This document shows positions 46,239 to 55,971 of a DNA stretch of 64,000 nucleotides, one piece after another; position 1 is the first letter of the stretch, and each line of letters opens with the position of its first letter. Source of the DNA: an uncultured Alteromonadaceae bacterium (GTDB lineage Bacteria; Pseudomonadota; Gammaproteobacteria; Enterobacterales; Alteromonadaceae); the NCBI GenBank assembly GCA_947494925.1, contig CANLWS010000007.1, positions 1-64,000 of the forward strand, in the 5' to 3' direction. The notes under the pieces were generated by a model. The model was not told the DNA's origin. It saw only the letters and a list, made by a program, of their open reading frames with translations, and made no database searches. The position numbers and the translations under genes were made by a program.

Positions 46239-48836
46239 CTATTCTCCAGCCAGATTTTTCAATTGGTAAAGAACTTCCAATGCCTGTTTGGGAGAAAGAT
46301 CATCGGGGTTTATTGTCATTAGCTCTGTCCTGACAGGATCGCTTTGGACCAACATATCCAGCTGTTGGCTAACGGCTAGTGCAGGTGTGCCAGATTTGTT
46401 GTCGCTGGATTCCAGCTCATGCAATTTCTGCTTTGCCACACTAATTACACTCCTTGGGACACCTGCCAACTGAGCGACCTGCAAGCCGTAGCTTTTGTTG
46501 GCAGGCCCTTCCTGTACGGCGTGCATAAAGCGAATACTATCACCGTACTCCACGGCATCAAGGTGCACATTCGCCAGCTCAGGCATTTGTTCTGCCAAAT
46601 CTGTTAATTCAAAATAGTGAGTCGCAAACAAGGTGTAGGCGCTGATTTTTCGGGCCAGGTATTCTGCACAAGCCCAGGCAAGGGACAAGCCATCGTAGGT
46701 GCTGGTGCCGCGCCCAATTTCATCCATTAGCACCAGGCTGTTGGCACTGGCATTATTCAGTATATTTGCAGTTTCTGTCATTTCCACCATAAAGGTCGAT
46801 CGTCCTGAAGCCAAGTCATCAGAGGCGCCAATACGGGTGAAGATGCGATCGACCGGTCCGATTCTGGCGTTCTCTGCCGGCACAAAGCTGCCTATGTAAC
46901 TTAGCAGCACGATCAGGGCCGTTTGACGCATATAGGTAGATTTACCGCCCATGTTCGGCCCGGTTACAATCAGCATGCGACGGGATTTGTCCATCGCCAG
47001 AGGATTGGCAATAAAGGGATCGTCCATCACTTCTTCTACTACCGGGTGTCTGCCTTGCTCGTAAAAGATACCCGCATCATTAGTTAACTCGGGGCAACGA
47101 TAATTTAGTGTGTCAGCCCGCTCAGTGAGATTACACAGCACATCCAGTTCTGCCAATGAAAACGCACATAATTGTAATTTATCCAATTCCGGCAAGAGTT
47201 GATCAAAGAGCTCATCGTACAAGCGCTTTTCAAGGGCTAACGCTCGGCTCTGGCTGGTGAGTACTTTGTCTTCATGTTCCTTCAGTTCAGGAATAATGTA
47301 GCGTTCGTTATTCTTTAACGTCTGGCGTCGAATATAGTCGGCAGGAACCTGGTCAGCATAACTGCGGCTGACTTCAATATAGAAACCATGCACCTTATTA
47401 TAATTGACTTTCAGAGTAGAGATTCCTGTCCTGGCTTTTTCCCGCTCTTCCAACTGCTGAATGTAGTCGGTGGCGCCCCGTGCCAGATCTCTAAGCTCAT
47501 CAAGCTCCTGATTGTACCCAGGGGCGATAACTCCACCATCGCGAATTAACACGGGGGGATTATCAATAATCGCTTCTTCCAGCAACTGTAAAAACGTAGG
47601 AAATTCCCCAATATCGGTTTTCAAGGAGGGAAGGCAGCCACCAGACACTGGACAATCATTGATAAACTGCTGTACGGCAGGCAGTTGTCCAAAAGCTTGT
47701 CTTAGTCGTGAGAAATCCCTTGGTCGTGCGGAACGTAATGCCAGTCTGGCTAAAACGCGCTCCATATCTCCCACTTGTTTCAGCATAGTGTGAAGCGTTT
47801 CATACTCTTCATTTTGCAGGGTCTTGATGGCGTCTTGACGGCCCTGTAAAATCTGAACATCGGTCAGCGGGCGGTGTAGCCACCTCTGCATCAATCGGCT
47901 TCCCATCGCAGTAGCCGTTCTGTCCAACACAGAAGCAAGCGTGTTGTCAGTGCCGCCACCAAGGTTTTGGGTCAATTCGAGGTTTCGTCGCGTCGCTGCA
48001 TCAATCAGAACGGCGTCAGAATGATTTTCGAGTTGAATTGACCGAATATGCGGCAGGGCGCCCCGTTGTGTGTCTTTTGCATATTGCATTACGCAACCGG
48101 CTGCGCAAATTGCTATTTTGGCATGATCTACACCAAACCCTGCTAGTTCTTTTGTGCCAAACTGGCTGTTAAGCTGCTGCAATGCTGTCTGGTAATCAAA
48201 TTCCCATTCCGGGCGCCGGCGCAGACCTTTGATTTGCTCAATTAGATGAAATTGTCCAAATCCTTCCGGATAAAGTAACTCTGCCGGTAAGGTTCGCTGT
48301 AGTTCGGTACTAAGAGATTCATCGTCCACAAGCTCGCAAATCGCAAATCGACCGCTAGCTACGTCGAGCGTCGCAAAACCAAATGTACCGTTAAGCTCCA
48401 CTACTGCTGCGAGCAGATTATCACGTTTGTCTTCAAGTAAGGCCTCGTCAGAGACAGTACCGGGAGTCACTATCCGTTTAACCTCTCTTTCCACCGGCCC
48501 TTTGCTGGTAGCGGGGTCGCCAACCTGTTCAACAATAGCAACCGACTGACCTAATTTCACCAAACGCGCCAGGTAGTTTTCCACCGCATGGTAGGGTACA
48601 CCAGCCATTGGAATAGCATTGCCACCGGACTTGCCTCTGGCTGTCAGCGAGATATCCAATAATTCGGAAGCTCTTTTAGCATCATCAAAAAAGAGTTCAT
48701 AAAAATCACCCATCCGGTAAAAAAGCAAAATATCGGGATGCTGCGCTTTTATCCGCAAGTATTGTTGCATCATGGGCGTATGTTGTTGGGAAGAATTAGC
48801 AGCAAAAGCTTGCTCAGAATTTTTATTAGACGGCAT
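46239..48836 (-). CDS. mutS: DNA mismatch repair protein MutS
   Basis: 865 residues. The mismatch-contact FYELF motif is near residues 46-50 in [14 protein letters not shown]. The ATPase has Walker [27 protein letters not shown] and [11 protein letters not shown]. The C-terminus holds the helical dimerisation tail. The pncC gene is divergent, and their 5' ends are only about 36 bp apart, so the two promoters must overlap or one lies in the neighbouring gene. Confidence 0.97.
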   Translation of the reverse strand: MPSNKNSEQAFAANSSQQHTPMMQQYLRIKAQHPDILLFYRMGDFYELFFDDAKRASELLDISLTARGKSGGNAIPMAGVPYHAVENYLARLVKLGQSVAIVEQVGDPATSKGPVEREVKRIVTPGTVSDEALLEDKRDNLLAAVVELNGTFGFATLDVASGRFAICELVDDESLSTELQRTLPAELLYPEGFGQFHLIEQIKGLRRRPEWEFDYQTALQQLNSQFGTKELAGFGVDHAKIAICAAGCVMQYAKDTQRGALPHIRSIQLENHSDAVLIDAATRRNLELTQNLGGGTDNTLASVLDRTATAMGSRLMQRWLHRPLTDVQILQGRQDAIKTLQNEEYETLHTMLKQVGDMERVLARLALRSARPRDFSRLRQAFGQLPAVQQFINDCPVSGGCLPSLKTDIGEFPTFLQLLEEAIIDNPPVLIRDGGVIAPGYNQELDELRDLARGATDYIQQLEEREKARTGISTLKVNYNKVHGFYIEVSRSYADQVPADYIRRQTLKNNERYIIPELKEHEDKVLTSQSRALALEKRLYDELFDQLLPELDKLQLCAFSLAELDVLCNLTERADTLNYRCPELTNDAGIFYEQGRHPVVEEVMDDPFIANPLAMDKSRRMLIVTGPNMGGKSTYMRQTALIVLLSYIGSFVPAENARIGPVDRIFTRIGASDDLASGRSTFMVEMTETANILNNASANSLVLMDEIGRGTSTYDGLSLAWACAEYLARKISAYTLFATHYFELTDLAEQMPELANVHLDAVEYGDSIRFMHAVQEGPANKSYGLQVAQLAGVPRSVISVAKQKLHELESSDNKSGTPALAVSQQLDMLVQSDPVRTELMTINPDDLSPKQALEVLYQLKNLAGE

Positions 48837-48872
48837 AATGCAAGAATATTGTTTTTAATTAGAGTTCAAACT

Positions 48873-49358
48873 ATGCAGGAATCGACACTTGTGCTTGCCG
48901 AAAAACTTGGGAAACTATTGCTTTCACAAGCCAAACAGATTAGTTGCGCCGAATCCTGTACCGGAGGTGGCATAGCATACGCGATTACCAGCACGGCGGG
49001 AAGCTCTGGCTGGTTTAATCGTTCATTTGTTACCTATTCCAACGAGGCTAAACAGGATTTATTGGGCGTTAAGTTTGCGACTTTGCAGAATTTTGGGGCT
49101 GTGTCACAACAGACAGTTGAAGAGATGGCAGAGGGTGCTGCTAAAGCGGGCGAAGCGGATTGCGCTATTTCAGTGAGCGGGGTCGCCGGACCAGATGGAG
49201 GCAGCCCAGAAAAACCAGTAGGGACAGTTTGGTTCGGCTTTTATTTAGGCGGTGAAGTCGTAGCAGATAAACAGGTTTTTACTGGTGATCGTTATAAGGT
49301 AAGAGAAAAATCAATTGCATTTGCATTGCAAAAAATGCTGCAACTATTGACAAAATAA
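48873..49358 (+). CDS. pncC: CinA C-terminal family, nicotinamide-nucleotide amidase-like
   Basis: From ATG 48873 the protein has 161 residues, the size of stand-alone PncC/YgaD. The signature SCAESCTGGGIAYAIT is near residue 30, then SNEAKQDLLGV and SVSGVAGPDGGSPEKPVGTVWF. It deamidates NMN in NAD recycling. The partner upstream of recA is conserved in gammaproteobacteria. An earlier in-frame start (48738) would overlap mutS and adds unrelated residues, so it is rejected. Confidence 0.93.
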   Translation: MQESTLVLAEKLGKLLLSQAKQISCAESCTGGGIAYAITSTAGSSGWFNRSFVTYSNEAKQDLLGVKFATLQNFGAVSQQTVEEMAEGAAKAGEADCAISVSGVAGPDGGSPEKPVGTVWFGFYLGGEVVADKQVFTGDRYKVREKSIAFALQKMLQLLTK

Positions 49359-49387
49359 GCACTTTTTAAAAAATATTAAAACAGTAC

Positions 49388-49415
49388 TTGTAACTGTATA
49401 ATCATACAGTATACT
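49388..49415 (+). promoter_or_regulatory. recA promoter
   Basis: TTGTAA (49388-49393), a 16-bp spacer and TATACT (49410-49415) form a sigma70 promoter about 80 bp before the recA start. Confidence 0.75.
49394..49409. promoter_or_regulatory. LexA operator (SOS box)
   Basis: CTGT-ATAATCAT-ACAG, the exact CTGT-N8-ACAG consensus. It fills the spacer between the recA promoter elements, so LexA bound there would block RNA polymerase. SOS control of recA follows. Confidence 0.93.
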
Positions 49416-49496
49416 TCTCAGCAATATAACAAATAACCTTGCAAAGAATCACACAGCATAGTGATCAGCAAGTGCCATTTTACTAAAGGTATTCCT

Positions 49497-50531
49497 ATGG
49501 ATGATAACAAATCTCGCGCTCTTTCTGCTGCTTTAGGTCAAATTGAAAAGCAATTCGGTAAAGGGACAATTATGCGTCTGGGTGATAACCAGGCAATGGA
49601 TATTGATTCTATATCAACGGGTTCTTTATCAATTGATATTGCATTGGGTATAGGTGGATTACCTTGCGGACGCGTAGTCGAGATTTACGGTCCGGAATCT
49701 TCAGGTAAAACAACGTTAACACTGCAAGTTATTGCAGAAGCACAGAAGATGGGTAAGACCTGTGCATTCGTTGATGCCGAGCATGCGCTTGATCCTGTTT
49801 ATGCAGGCAAGCTGGGGGTGAACATCGATGACTTGTTAGTTTCACAGCCGGATACAGGTGAACAAGCACTTGAAATTTGCGACATGTTAGTGCGCTCTGC
49901 TGCTGTGGATGTTGTTATCGTTGACTCTGTTGCGGCGTTAACGCCTAAGGCAGAAATCGAAGGCGACATGGGGGATTCTCATGTAGGTTTGCAAGCCCGA
50001 TTAATGTCACAGGCGCTGCGTAAATTGACCGGTAATATCAAGCGCTCGAATACCTTAGTGATATTCATTAACCAGATCCGTATGAAAATCGGTGTCATGT
50101 TTGGTAGTCCAGAAACCACCACCGGTGGTAATGCCTTGAAATTCTATTCATCAGTACGTTTAGATATTCGTCGTATTGGTGCAATCAAAGATGGTGATGA
50201 AGTCGTTGGTAACGAAACACGGGTTAAGGTCGTGAAGAATAAAGTGGCTCCCCCGTTTAAACAGGCTGAGTTCCAAATCATGTATGGTCAAGGTATCTGT
50301 AAGGAAGCTGAGCTAATTGACTTAGGTGTAAAACAGAAGTTAGTTGAAAAAGCCGGCGCCTGGTATAGCTACAATGGCGAGCGTATCGGTCAAGGTAAAG
50401 CAAACGTAGTTAAATATCTGCAGGAACATAAAGAGATGGCTGATGATTTGGAGCAAAAATTACGCGCAGAATTATTGCTATCAAAAACAGTGAAGGCAGA
50501 AGAGCCAGAAAGTGCCGAGGACGTACTTTAA
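49497..50531 (+). CDS. recA: Recombinase RecA
   Basis: 344 residues from ATG 49497. Walker [10 protein letters not shown], the [26 protein letters not shown] segment, [34 protein letters not shown] (L2 region) and an acidic C-terminal tail ([10 protein letters not shown]). It pairs DNA strands in recombination and promotes LexA cleavage. An in-frame GTG upstream is rejected because it leads with unrelated residues. No recX follows. Confidence 0.98.
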   Translation: MDDNKSRALSAALGQIEKQFGKGTIMRLGDNQAMDIDSISTGSLSIDIALGIGGLPCGRVVEIYGPESSGKTTLTLQVIAEAQKMGKTCAFVDAEHALDPVYAGKLGVNIDDLLVSQPDTGEQALEICDMLVRSAAVDVVIVDSVAALTPKAEIEGDMGDSHVGLQARLMSQALRKLTGNIKRSNTLVIFINQIRMKIGVMFGSPETTTGGNALKFYSSVRLDIRRIGAIKDGDEVVGNETRVKVVKNKVAPPFKQAEFQIMYGQGICKEAELIDLGVKQKLVEKAGAWYSYNGERIGQGKANVVKYLQEHKEMADDLEQKLRAELLLSKTVKAEEPESAEDVL

Positions 50532-50610
50532 ACAGTTATCTGTGACTTGCTCTCTATGGCCTGAAAATAGCTGGCCTGGAAAAATTAGCATACTCCCAAA
50601 GCGTGAGTTT

Positions 50611-50638
50611 TCCCCGTCGTAAACCGGCGGGGTTTTTT
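50611..50638 (+). terminator. Intrinsic terminator of recA
   Basis: CCCCG-TCG and CGG-CGGGG form a stem around TAAAC, then TTTTTT. It lies about 80 bp past the recA stop, before the convergent FhlB gene. Confidence 0.87.
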
Positions 50639-50684
50639 GCATTTAAACTCTCGCTGGGTCGTTACTTATTAATGCGGATTGGTA

Positions 50685-51014
50685 TTAAACCATCTTAGAA
50701 ATTTTGCCGTGCAAGCTTGCCCAACTGTCCGGAAATTTGCCTTGCAACACGTAAGAAAAGGCGATTAATTCGGCAATGACATGGTAAAGTTGTTCGGGAA
50801 TTTCCTGGCCTAAATCGAGGGTTGCAAGAAAGTCACTTAGATATTGGTCTTCGTGAATTAACACCCCGTTTTTTTTTGCAATTTCAATAATTTCCTCTGC
50901 CAGATCGCCAAAGCCTTTGGCAATTATTTGAGGTGAGCTTCCTTTTGCTGCTTCGTTGTATTTTAAGCCGACGGCACTTTTGGTCTTAGATTTGTTATTC
51001 GTCATAGTCGTCAT
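50685..51014 (-). CDS. FhlB-like protein (C-terminal domain of FlhB, stand-alone)
   Basis: 109 residues from ATG 51014, which overlaps the stop of the FliK-like gene by ATGA. The sequence AVGLKYNEAAKGSSPQIIAKG, then VLIHEDQYLSDFLATLDLGQEIPEQLYHVIAELIAFSY, matches the cytoplasmic FlhB/YscU C-terminal domain. The membrane part and the NPTH autocleavage site are absent. FlhB-C interacts with FliK during hook-length control. An ATG at 51005 is also possible. Confidence 0.85.
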   Translation of the reverse strand: MTTMTNNKSKTKSAVGLKYNEAAKGSSPQIIAKGFGDLAEEIIEIAKKNGVLIHEDQYLSDFLATLDLGQEIPEQLYHVIAELIAFSYVLQGKFPDSWASLHGKISKMV

Positions 51015-53014
51015 GCCTGAGTTTCGAAAATATGATAAGGGCGGTTGTTCAGCGTTGTTGGTATTTTTCCAAGTTGGCACTGCGCTTTGTTTACCTCTAT
51101 GCCCAATGCAACGAAACGCTGTTTTAATAACGGCAAGAAATTCATTACCATGTTTTTGAGGTTATCGTTTGACGTATATATATCCAGGTCCAGTTGGTTT
51201 TCAGAGAGTTTGACTTTACCTAACATTTCTCCCATTTCACCAACACCTAATTTCATTGTTAAGTTCCAACTGCTTGTTTTTTGATCATCTCTGTTGTTTT
51301 CTCTATTTTTTTCCTGATCTCGCCTGATCAATAATTCTATATCTTTTTTGTCACTGCCCATGGATGAAGGCAATACATAATAAAAACTATCCTGCCCCTG
51401 TATGGCCTGTTCGGCACTGGCCAGTTTATTCGCCTGGTGGTTTGCGAGTAACCTTGTTAGTTCTCTGATCAACTGACCTCTCTGATCTAATTGATTGATA
51501 TCCTGAATAGTCCGATTGTTAACGGTTGGTGCAGATGCAGAGGTTGTCGGTGAAATAGACTTGAGAAGTTGGGTAACTCGCTCCATTAATTGAGGTCGAT
51601 CTTGCCCCAATCTTGCGCCCAAGGTGATTTGCAATAAGGTCATTAAGCCTGCCAATAATCCTTGATTATTAGTGGGTGTAGCCAATCCGGTGGCTGTCAG
51701 GCTCAGTGACGGAGATACCAATATCTGCCTGATTGTTTCTGAATCGGCTGCATTTCCCTGTGGAATACTTCGATTTATTTGGTTCATCACCGATTCGATA
51801 AGGGTTTTGGTGTTAGCTGACAAATTACCCGAATTGGACAGAACAGCCTGTTCTATATTCTTGAGTACTGCCGTGGGATTGGCCGCCAGACTCTGAGACT
51901 GCCTTAGCAGTTCGACAATTTTTGTTAAGGTTGCCTTGTCTGTGAACTGAGATAAATCGCCTGAGACTTTACTTGTTGAGTTATGAATTGCATCTCCGCT
52001 TAGTGTTTTGTGCTGCTGAACCTGGTTTCCTTTTGGTTCGGACGCATTTTCTGAACGGGGATGTTGTCCAGCTTGGTGCCTGATACTTTGGTTGTTATCA
52101 GCATTTATAAGATGTCTTAAAGACTCTAACTGATTTTTCTGTACTGGGATCTTTGCCAGAACTTCACCCAGGGTTACAAGTAAATTCGCGTTCCCGTTGG
52201 TATCTACTTTAATGTTGAGCAAAGGGTTTGCCAACTGGTTCAATTTTGATACCAGTTCTGAGGGGAAAAGCGATGGTTTAGATGTCGCCAAAGCCACAAT
52301 ACTGGCATTTGTTACTGGTATATTTGTTGAATTTCTATTTTTTCCCTGAATAAGGGCTTCTGTTAACAACGCACTGACTTCTTTGGGATTGTTAACCTGC
52401 GAAAAACTTAGCTTCTGATTTAGGTCTATTTTAAGCCCATCTTTCGTTGAGCTAATTATGTTTGCCTGCCAACTTTTTCCAACTGGAATAAGTTGAACTT
52501 GAATGCTTTGTCCTGGTTGGTAGACACTGGCAGTACTCTGACGGGGAATAGGTGCTGTTATTGACTGATCCGTTCCAGGCAAAGCTAGGGTTAACTTGCC
52601 GGATTGCACGTTCTTAATAGTCGCATCAAGTATTTGTGGCTGCTTAGCAAGTTCTGCCCGGGCCCCAGTTCTAGGGTCATCGATTATAGTCTTTAGAGCA
52701 TTTAAACTAAGTTGACTAATGATGGATGCAGATCCAGACTGGGGTGTAGATAAAAATAACAGAGACAGGTTTTTGGCCGTATCAACTAATTTTAAACTGT
52801 ATTCTCCTCCGCTTGTAAGATTGCCCTGGAAATTTGTCTTAGGCAGTTCAATTTGTCTGGAGAGTTTTTGGTCGGATAACTGCAATTGATTTCCAGCAAT
52901 ATGTTTGACGATGACCACCGCGCCCTGCTGTGCCAAAGAGTTACTATTGGATACTTTGTTTAGCTGAGCTAAAGCCTGGGTCAGCTGCTGCGAATTTAAA
53001 AACAAATCAGTCAT
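51011..53014 (-). CDS. FliK-like flagellar hook-length control protein
   Basis: 667 residues, low-complexity and Gln/Ser/Asn/Thr rich, as FliK rulers are. The C-terminal Flg_hook domain (about 560-650) has LGVGEMGEMLGKVKLSENQLDLDIYTSNDNLKNMVMNFLPLLKQRF. Coupled by ATGA overlap to the stand-alone FhlB-like gene. No other flagellar gene is nearby, so this is a second, non-operonic FliK/FlhB-type pair. A role in a flagellar or other secretion checkpoint is inferred. Confidence 0.78.
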   Translation of the reverse strand: MTDLFLNSQQLTQALAQLNKVSNSNSLAQQGAVVIVKHIAGNQLQLSDQKLSRQIELPKTNFQGNLTSGGEYSLKLVDTAKNLSLLFLSTPQSGSASIISQLSLNALKTIIDDPRTGARAELAKQPQILDATIKNVQSGKLTLALPGTDQSITAPIPRQSTASVYQPGQSIQVQLIPVGKSWQANIISSTKDGLKIDLNQKLSFSQVNNPKEVSALLTEALIQGKNRNSTNIPVTNASIVALATSKPSLFPSELVSKLNQLANPLLNIKVDTNGNANLLVTLGEVLAKIPVQKNQLESLRHLINADNNQSIRHQAGQHPRSENASEPKGNQVQQHKTLSGDAIHNSTSKVSGDLSQFTDKATLTKIVELLRQSQSLAANPTAVLKNIEQAVLSNSGNLSANTKTLIESVMNQINRSIPQGNAADSETIRQILVSPSLSLTATGLATPTNNQGLLAGLMTLLQITLGARLGQDRPQLMERVTQLLKSISPTTSASAPTVNNRTIQDINQLDQRGQLIRELTRLLANHQANKLASAEQAIQGQDSFYYVLPSSMGSDKKDIELLIRRDQEKNRENNRDDQKTSSWNLTMKLGVGEMGEMLGKVKLSENQLDLDIYTSNDNLKNMVMNFLPLLKQRFVALGIEVNKAQCQLGKIPTTLNNRPYHIFETQA

Positions 53015-53212
53015 AAATAGTTTATCGGCATTGCATTAAATTATTGATGCCATCTACGCAATATCGCACCTTTTAGATACCAGCAAGTTATGTTGGCGGT
53101 TAAATGAATCAAAACAAGCTTTAATTACCCTGCAGCATATTTTTCCCATCGGTTAATGATGATATCATGCCGCTCGTTTTTAGTTGAGGTGCAACAAGCT
53201 TCGGGGCATATT

Positions 53213-53842
53213 TTGGTTGTATTAGAAGGGCATAACCTAACATGTGTTAAACGTGACAGGGTGCTATTCGAGGATATAAGTTTTAGTCTCAATGACGCTG
53301 AATTACTCTATGTCAAAGGGCCCAATGGTGCTGGGAAAACCAGTTTATTACGCATTCTGGTTGGCTTGTCTTTGCCTGAGCAAGGCGATATTTTGTTCCG
53401 CGGTGAATCAATCCATAGGTATCCTGAGAATATGCATGAAAGGCTGGTTTATTTTGGGCATAAACCCGGCCTAAATCAGTCACTGAATGCAGTGGAGAAC
53501 CTTTGGTTCTGGTGTCAACAAAATGCTATTCAAACAGACAGAAATGCGTTGTTTGAACTTCTCGCTGAACTAGGTTTGGTCGGCCTTGAAGAAATTTCTG
53601 TTGGAAGTTTGTCTGCAGGCCAGCAAAGGCGTGTTGCACTCGCACGTCTATGGTTAAAAGATAAGGCAGAACTGTGGGTTCTGGATGAACCATTTACGGC
53701 CCTTGATGTACAAGGGGTTAGTTTTCTTGAGAACAAAATAGTGAGCTTTTTGCAGCAGGGCAAAGCAGTAATTATGACGTCACATCAGCGTTTGAACCTG
53801 TCATATACTGTAAAAGAGCTTACTTTGGAGTATCAAATTTGA
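53213..53842 (+). CDS. ccmA: Haem exporter ATP-binding protein CcmA
   Basis: ABC ATPase: Walker A VKGPNGAGKTSLLRIL, signature SLSAGQQRRVALARL, Walker B ELWVLDEPFTALD. From TTG 53213 the length is 209 residues, like E. coli CcmA; an ATG at 53156 would add 19 residues not seen in the family. CcmAB use ATP to release haem-loaded CcmE from CcmC. First of nine ccm genes; ccmB overlaps by 4 bp. Confidence 0.93.
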   Translation: MVVLEGHNLTCVKRDRVLFEDISFSLNDAELLYVKGPNGAGKTSLLRILVGLSLPEQGDILFRGESIHRYPENMHERLVYFGHKPGLNQSLNAVENLWFWCQQNAIQTDRNALFELLAELGLVGLEEISVGSLSAGQQRRVALARLWLKDKAELWVLDEPFTALDVQGVSFLENKIVSFLQQGKAVIMTSHQRLNLSYTVKELTLEYQI

Positions 53843-54507
53843 TCAGCATTTTGTTCTCGGTCTTTAAGCGGGATATATCGCTGGCTTATCGTCAACGGGC
53901 TGAGTTACTTCAACCTCTGCTTTTTTTCATCTTAGTGATCAGTTTGTTTCCTTTGGGCGTAGGACCAGAACCTGAAACATTACGTAAGATTGGCCCCGGG
54001 GTAATCTGGGTTGCCGCTATATTGTCGTCCTTACTGGGGATGGAAAGATTGTTCAGGGAAGATTTTTTAGACGGTTCATTGGAACAGACAATGTTAAGCG
54101 GTGTCTCAATGTCTCTGGTTGCTTTGGTAAAGGTGTTTACACACTGGATTGTTAATGTTGTTCCTTTGCTGTTGCTTTCACCATTGTTTTCATTGTTTTT
54201 GAATCTTAGTGACGAAATGTACTGGGCGCTAATCAGTACGCTCGTGATAGGAACGCCGATATTAAGCTTGGTTGGCGCAATCGCTGTAGGCTTGACTGTC
54301 GGGTTGCAAAAAGGGGGGGTGTTGTTAGCGCTTTTGTTGTTGCCTATCTTTGTTCCTTTATTGATTTTCGCAACTTCTGCCGTCGATGCGGCGTATATGC
54401 AACTGCCCTATAATGCTCATTTGGCTATTATTGGCGCAATGTTATTATTGGCACTGGCGTTAGCGCCTTTCGCCATAGCCTATGCTTTAAAAGTGAGTCA
54501 AAACTAA
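53839..54507 (+). CDS. ccmB: Haem exporter membrane protein CcmB
   Basis: 222 residues, six membrane helices. Family features are LQPLLFFILVISLFPLGVGP near the N-terminus and RLFREDFLDGSLEQ. Forms the CcmAB transporter part. Overlaps ccmA by 4 bp and ccmC by 1 bp. Confidence 0.94.
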   Translation: MISILFSVFKRDISLAYRQRAELLQPLLFFILVISLFPLGVGPEPETLRKIGPGVIWVAAILSSLLGMERLFREDFLDGSLEQTMLSGVSMSLVALVKVFTHWIVNVVPLLLLSPLFSLFLNLSDEMYWALISTLVIGTPILSLVGAIAVGLTVGLQKGGVLLALLLLPIFVPLLIFATSAVDAAYMQLPYNAHLAIIGAMLLLALALAPFAIAYALKVSQN

Positions 54508-55253
54508 TGTGGAAATGGTTACACCCCTACGCGAAAACTGACGCCACCTTTCGATTGTGTCAGGTTTTATTGCCGTGGTTCAGTATTAGCGCTCTGCTAA
54601 CGTTGTCTTTGGGATTAGTTTGGGGGCTGGCATTTGCACCTTCTGATTACCAGCAAGGTGATTCGTTCAGGATCATCTACATTCACGTTCCCAGCGCAAT
54701 TTTGTCTATGAGTACTTACTTCGCGATGGCGGTAGCAGCATTTATTGGCTTGGTGTGGCAGATAAGAACAGCACATATGGCGATGATTGCAATTGCACCC
54801 GTGGGCGCAGTGATCACTTTTATCGCACTATTTACCGGTGCAGCGTGGGGCAAGCCAATGTGGGGAACTTGGTGGGTCTGGGATGCCAGATTAACATCTG
54901 AATTAATTTTGTTGTTTCTATACCTTGGCGTTATGGCTTTGTACAATGCTTTTGATGATAAAATTCAGGCCGGAAAAGCCGCAGGTGTCATGGCAATAGT
55001 AGGTGTGATTAATTTACCCATCATTCATTATTCGGTTGAGTGGTGGAATACATTGCATCAAGGTGCCACCATCAGCAAGTTCGACAAGCCTTCAATCGCA
55101 CCTGAAATGCTCTGGCCTTTGCTGATTAGCATGCTTGGCATGGGACTATTTATCGGAGCGGTAACACTGGTTAAGTTACAGAACGAAATCCTGCGCCGGG
55201 AAATTAACCGGCCTTGGGTGATTACATTACTGACAAGCGAAGAGACTAAATAA
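54507..55253 (+). CDS. ccmC: Haem-handling membrane protein CcmC
   Basis: 248 residues, six membrane helices and the tryptophan-rich WWD domain MWGTWWVWDARLTSELILLFLYLG. It presents haem to CcmE. Histidines of the axial type flank the WWD region (HVPSA early, HYSVEWWNTLHQG late). Confidence 0.95.
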   Translation: MWKWLHPYAKTDATFRLCQVLLPWFSISALLTLSLGLVWGLAFAPSDYQQGDSFRIIYIHVPSAILSMSTYFAMAVAAFIGLVWQIRTAHMAMIAIAPVGAVITFIALFTGAAWGKPMWGTWWVWDARLTSELILLFLYLGVMALYNAFDDKIQAGKAAGVMAIVGVINLPIIHYSVEWWNTLHQGATISKFDKPSIAPEMLWPLLISMLGMGLFIGAVTLVKLQNEILRREINRPWVITLLTSEETK

Positions 55254-55255
55254 CA

Positions 55256-55492
55256 ATGCACTTTGAAAGCTGGACCGATTTTTGGAATATGGGCGGATAT
55301 GCATTTTATGTATGGCTGGCTTTTTCAGTCACTATCGGTGCAATGCTGCTGCTCGTTATTGAATCAAAACTAGAGCGTAAAAGTCTGAAATCACAGGTAT
55401 TGTTGGAAGCAGCAAGAAAAGAACGAATTCGCCGTACAACAAAAAATAATTCTGACGCGGAATCTCAATATAAAACGTTAAAAGAGGGTTAA
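55256..55492 (+). CDS. ccmD: CcmD, small haem-exporter subunit
   Basis: 78 residues with one membrane helix (about 13-36) preceded by FESWTDFWNMGGYAFYVW, the CcmD signature. Stabilises CcmC-CcmE and helps release holo-CcmE. 2 bp after ccmC. Confidence 0.92.
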   Translation: MHFESWTDFWNMGGYAFYVWLAFSVTIGAMLLLVIESKLERKSLKSQVLLEAARKERIRRTTKNNSDAESQYKTLKEG

Positions 55493-55498
55493 GGATCA

Positions 55499-55969
55499 AT
55501 GAATCCAAGACGGCAAAAACGCCTGGTGGCGGTGTCTGCGGTAGTTCTGGTGGTAGCCGGTGCTGTAGGTCTAATGCTTTACGCGCTGAACGAAAATATA
55601 GATTTGTTTTACACCCCTTCAGAAATTGTTGAGGGTAAGCAGGGTCAACTACCAAAGGTAGGGCAGAGGTTACGTATTGGTGGAATGGTTGTGCCGGGCA
55701 CGGTTGCCAGAGATCAAAAGAGTCTGGCTGTCAGTTTTGATCTTATCGATACAGGACCGGTTGTTACTGTAAGCTATAAAGGGATTTTGCCCGATTTGTT
55801 TCGTGAGGGGCAGGGGATAGTCGCCACCGGCGTGCTGACTGAAGCTAATTACATCGTCGCTGATGAAGTATTAGCTAAGCATGATGAAGAATACATGCCG
55901 CCGGAACTGGCTGAAAAAATGAAAGGGATAAAACATGTCAAACCTCAAAATTTGGGTGGCACTGACTGA
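55499..55969 (+). CDS. ccmE: Haem chaperone CcmE
   Basis: 156 residues: an N-terminal membrane helix, an OB-fold domain, and the haem-attachment motif [12 protein letters not shown] with covalent haem His at H128 and Tyr at 132. It carries haem to CcmF and CcmH for cytochrome c maturation. Confidence 0.95.
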   Translation: MNPRRQKRLVAVSAVVLVVAGAVGLMLYALNENIDLFYTPSEIVEGKQGQLPKVGQRLRIGGMVVPGTVARDQKSLAVSFDLIDTGPVVTVSYKGILPDLFREGQGIVATGVLTEANYIVADEVLAKHDEEYMPPELAEKMKGIKHVKPQNLGGTD

Positions 55970-55971
55970 TT

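Noticed and set aside
48738-48872. An N-terminal extension of PncC overlapping mutS
   Set aside because: The extra 45 residues are basic read-through of the mutS antisense strand; the family starts at the ATG at 48873.
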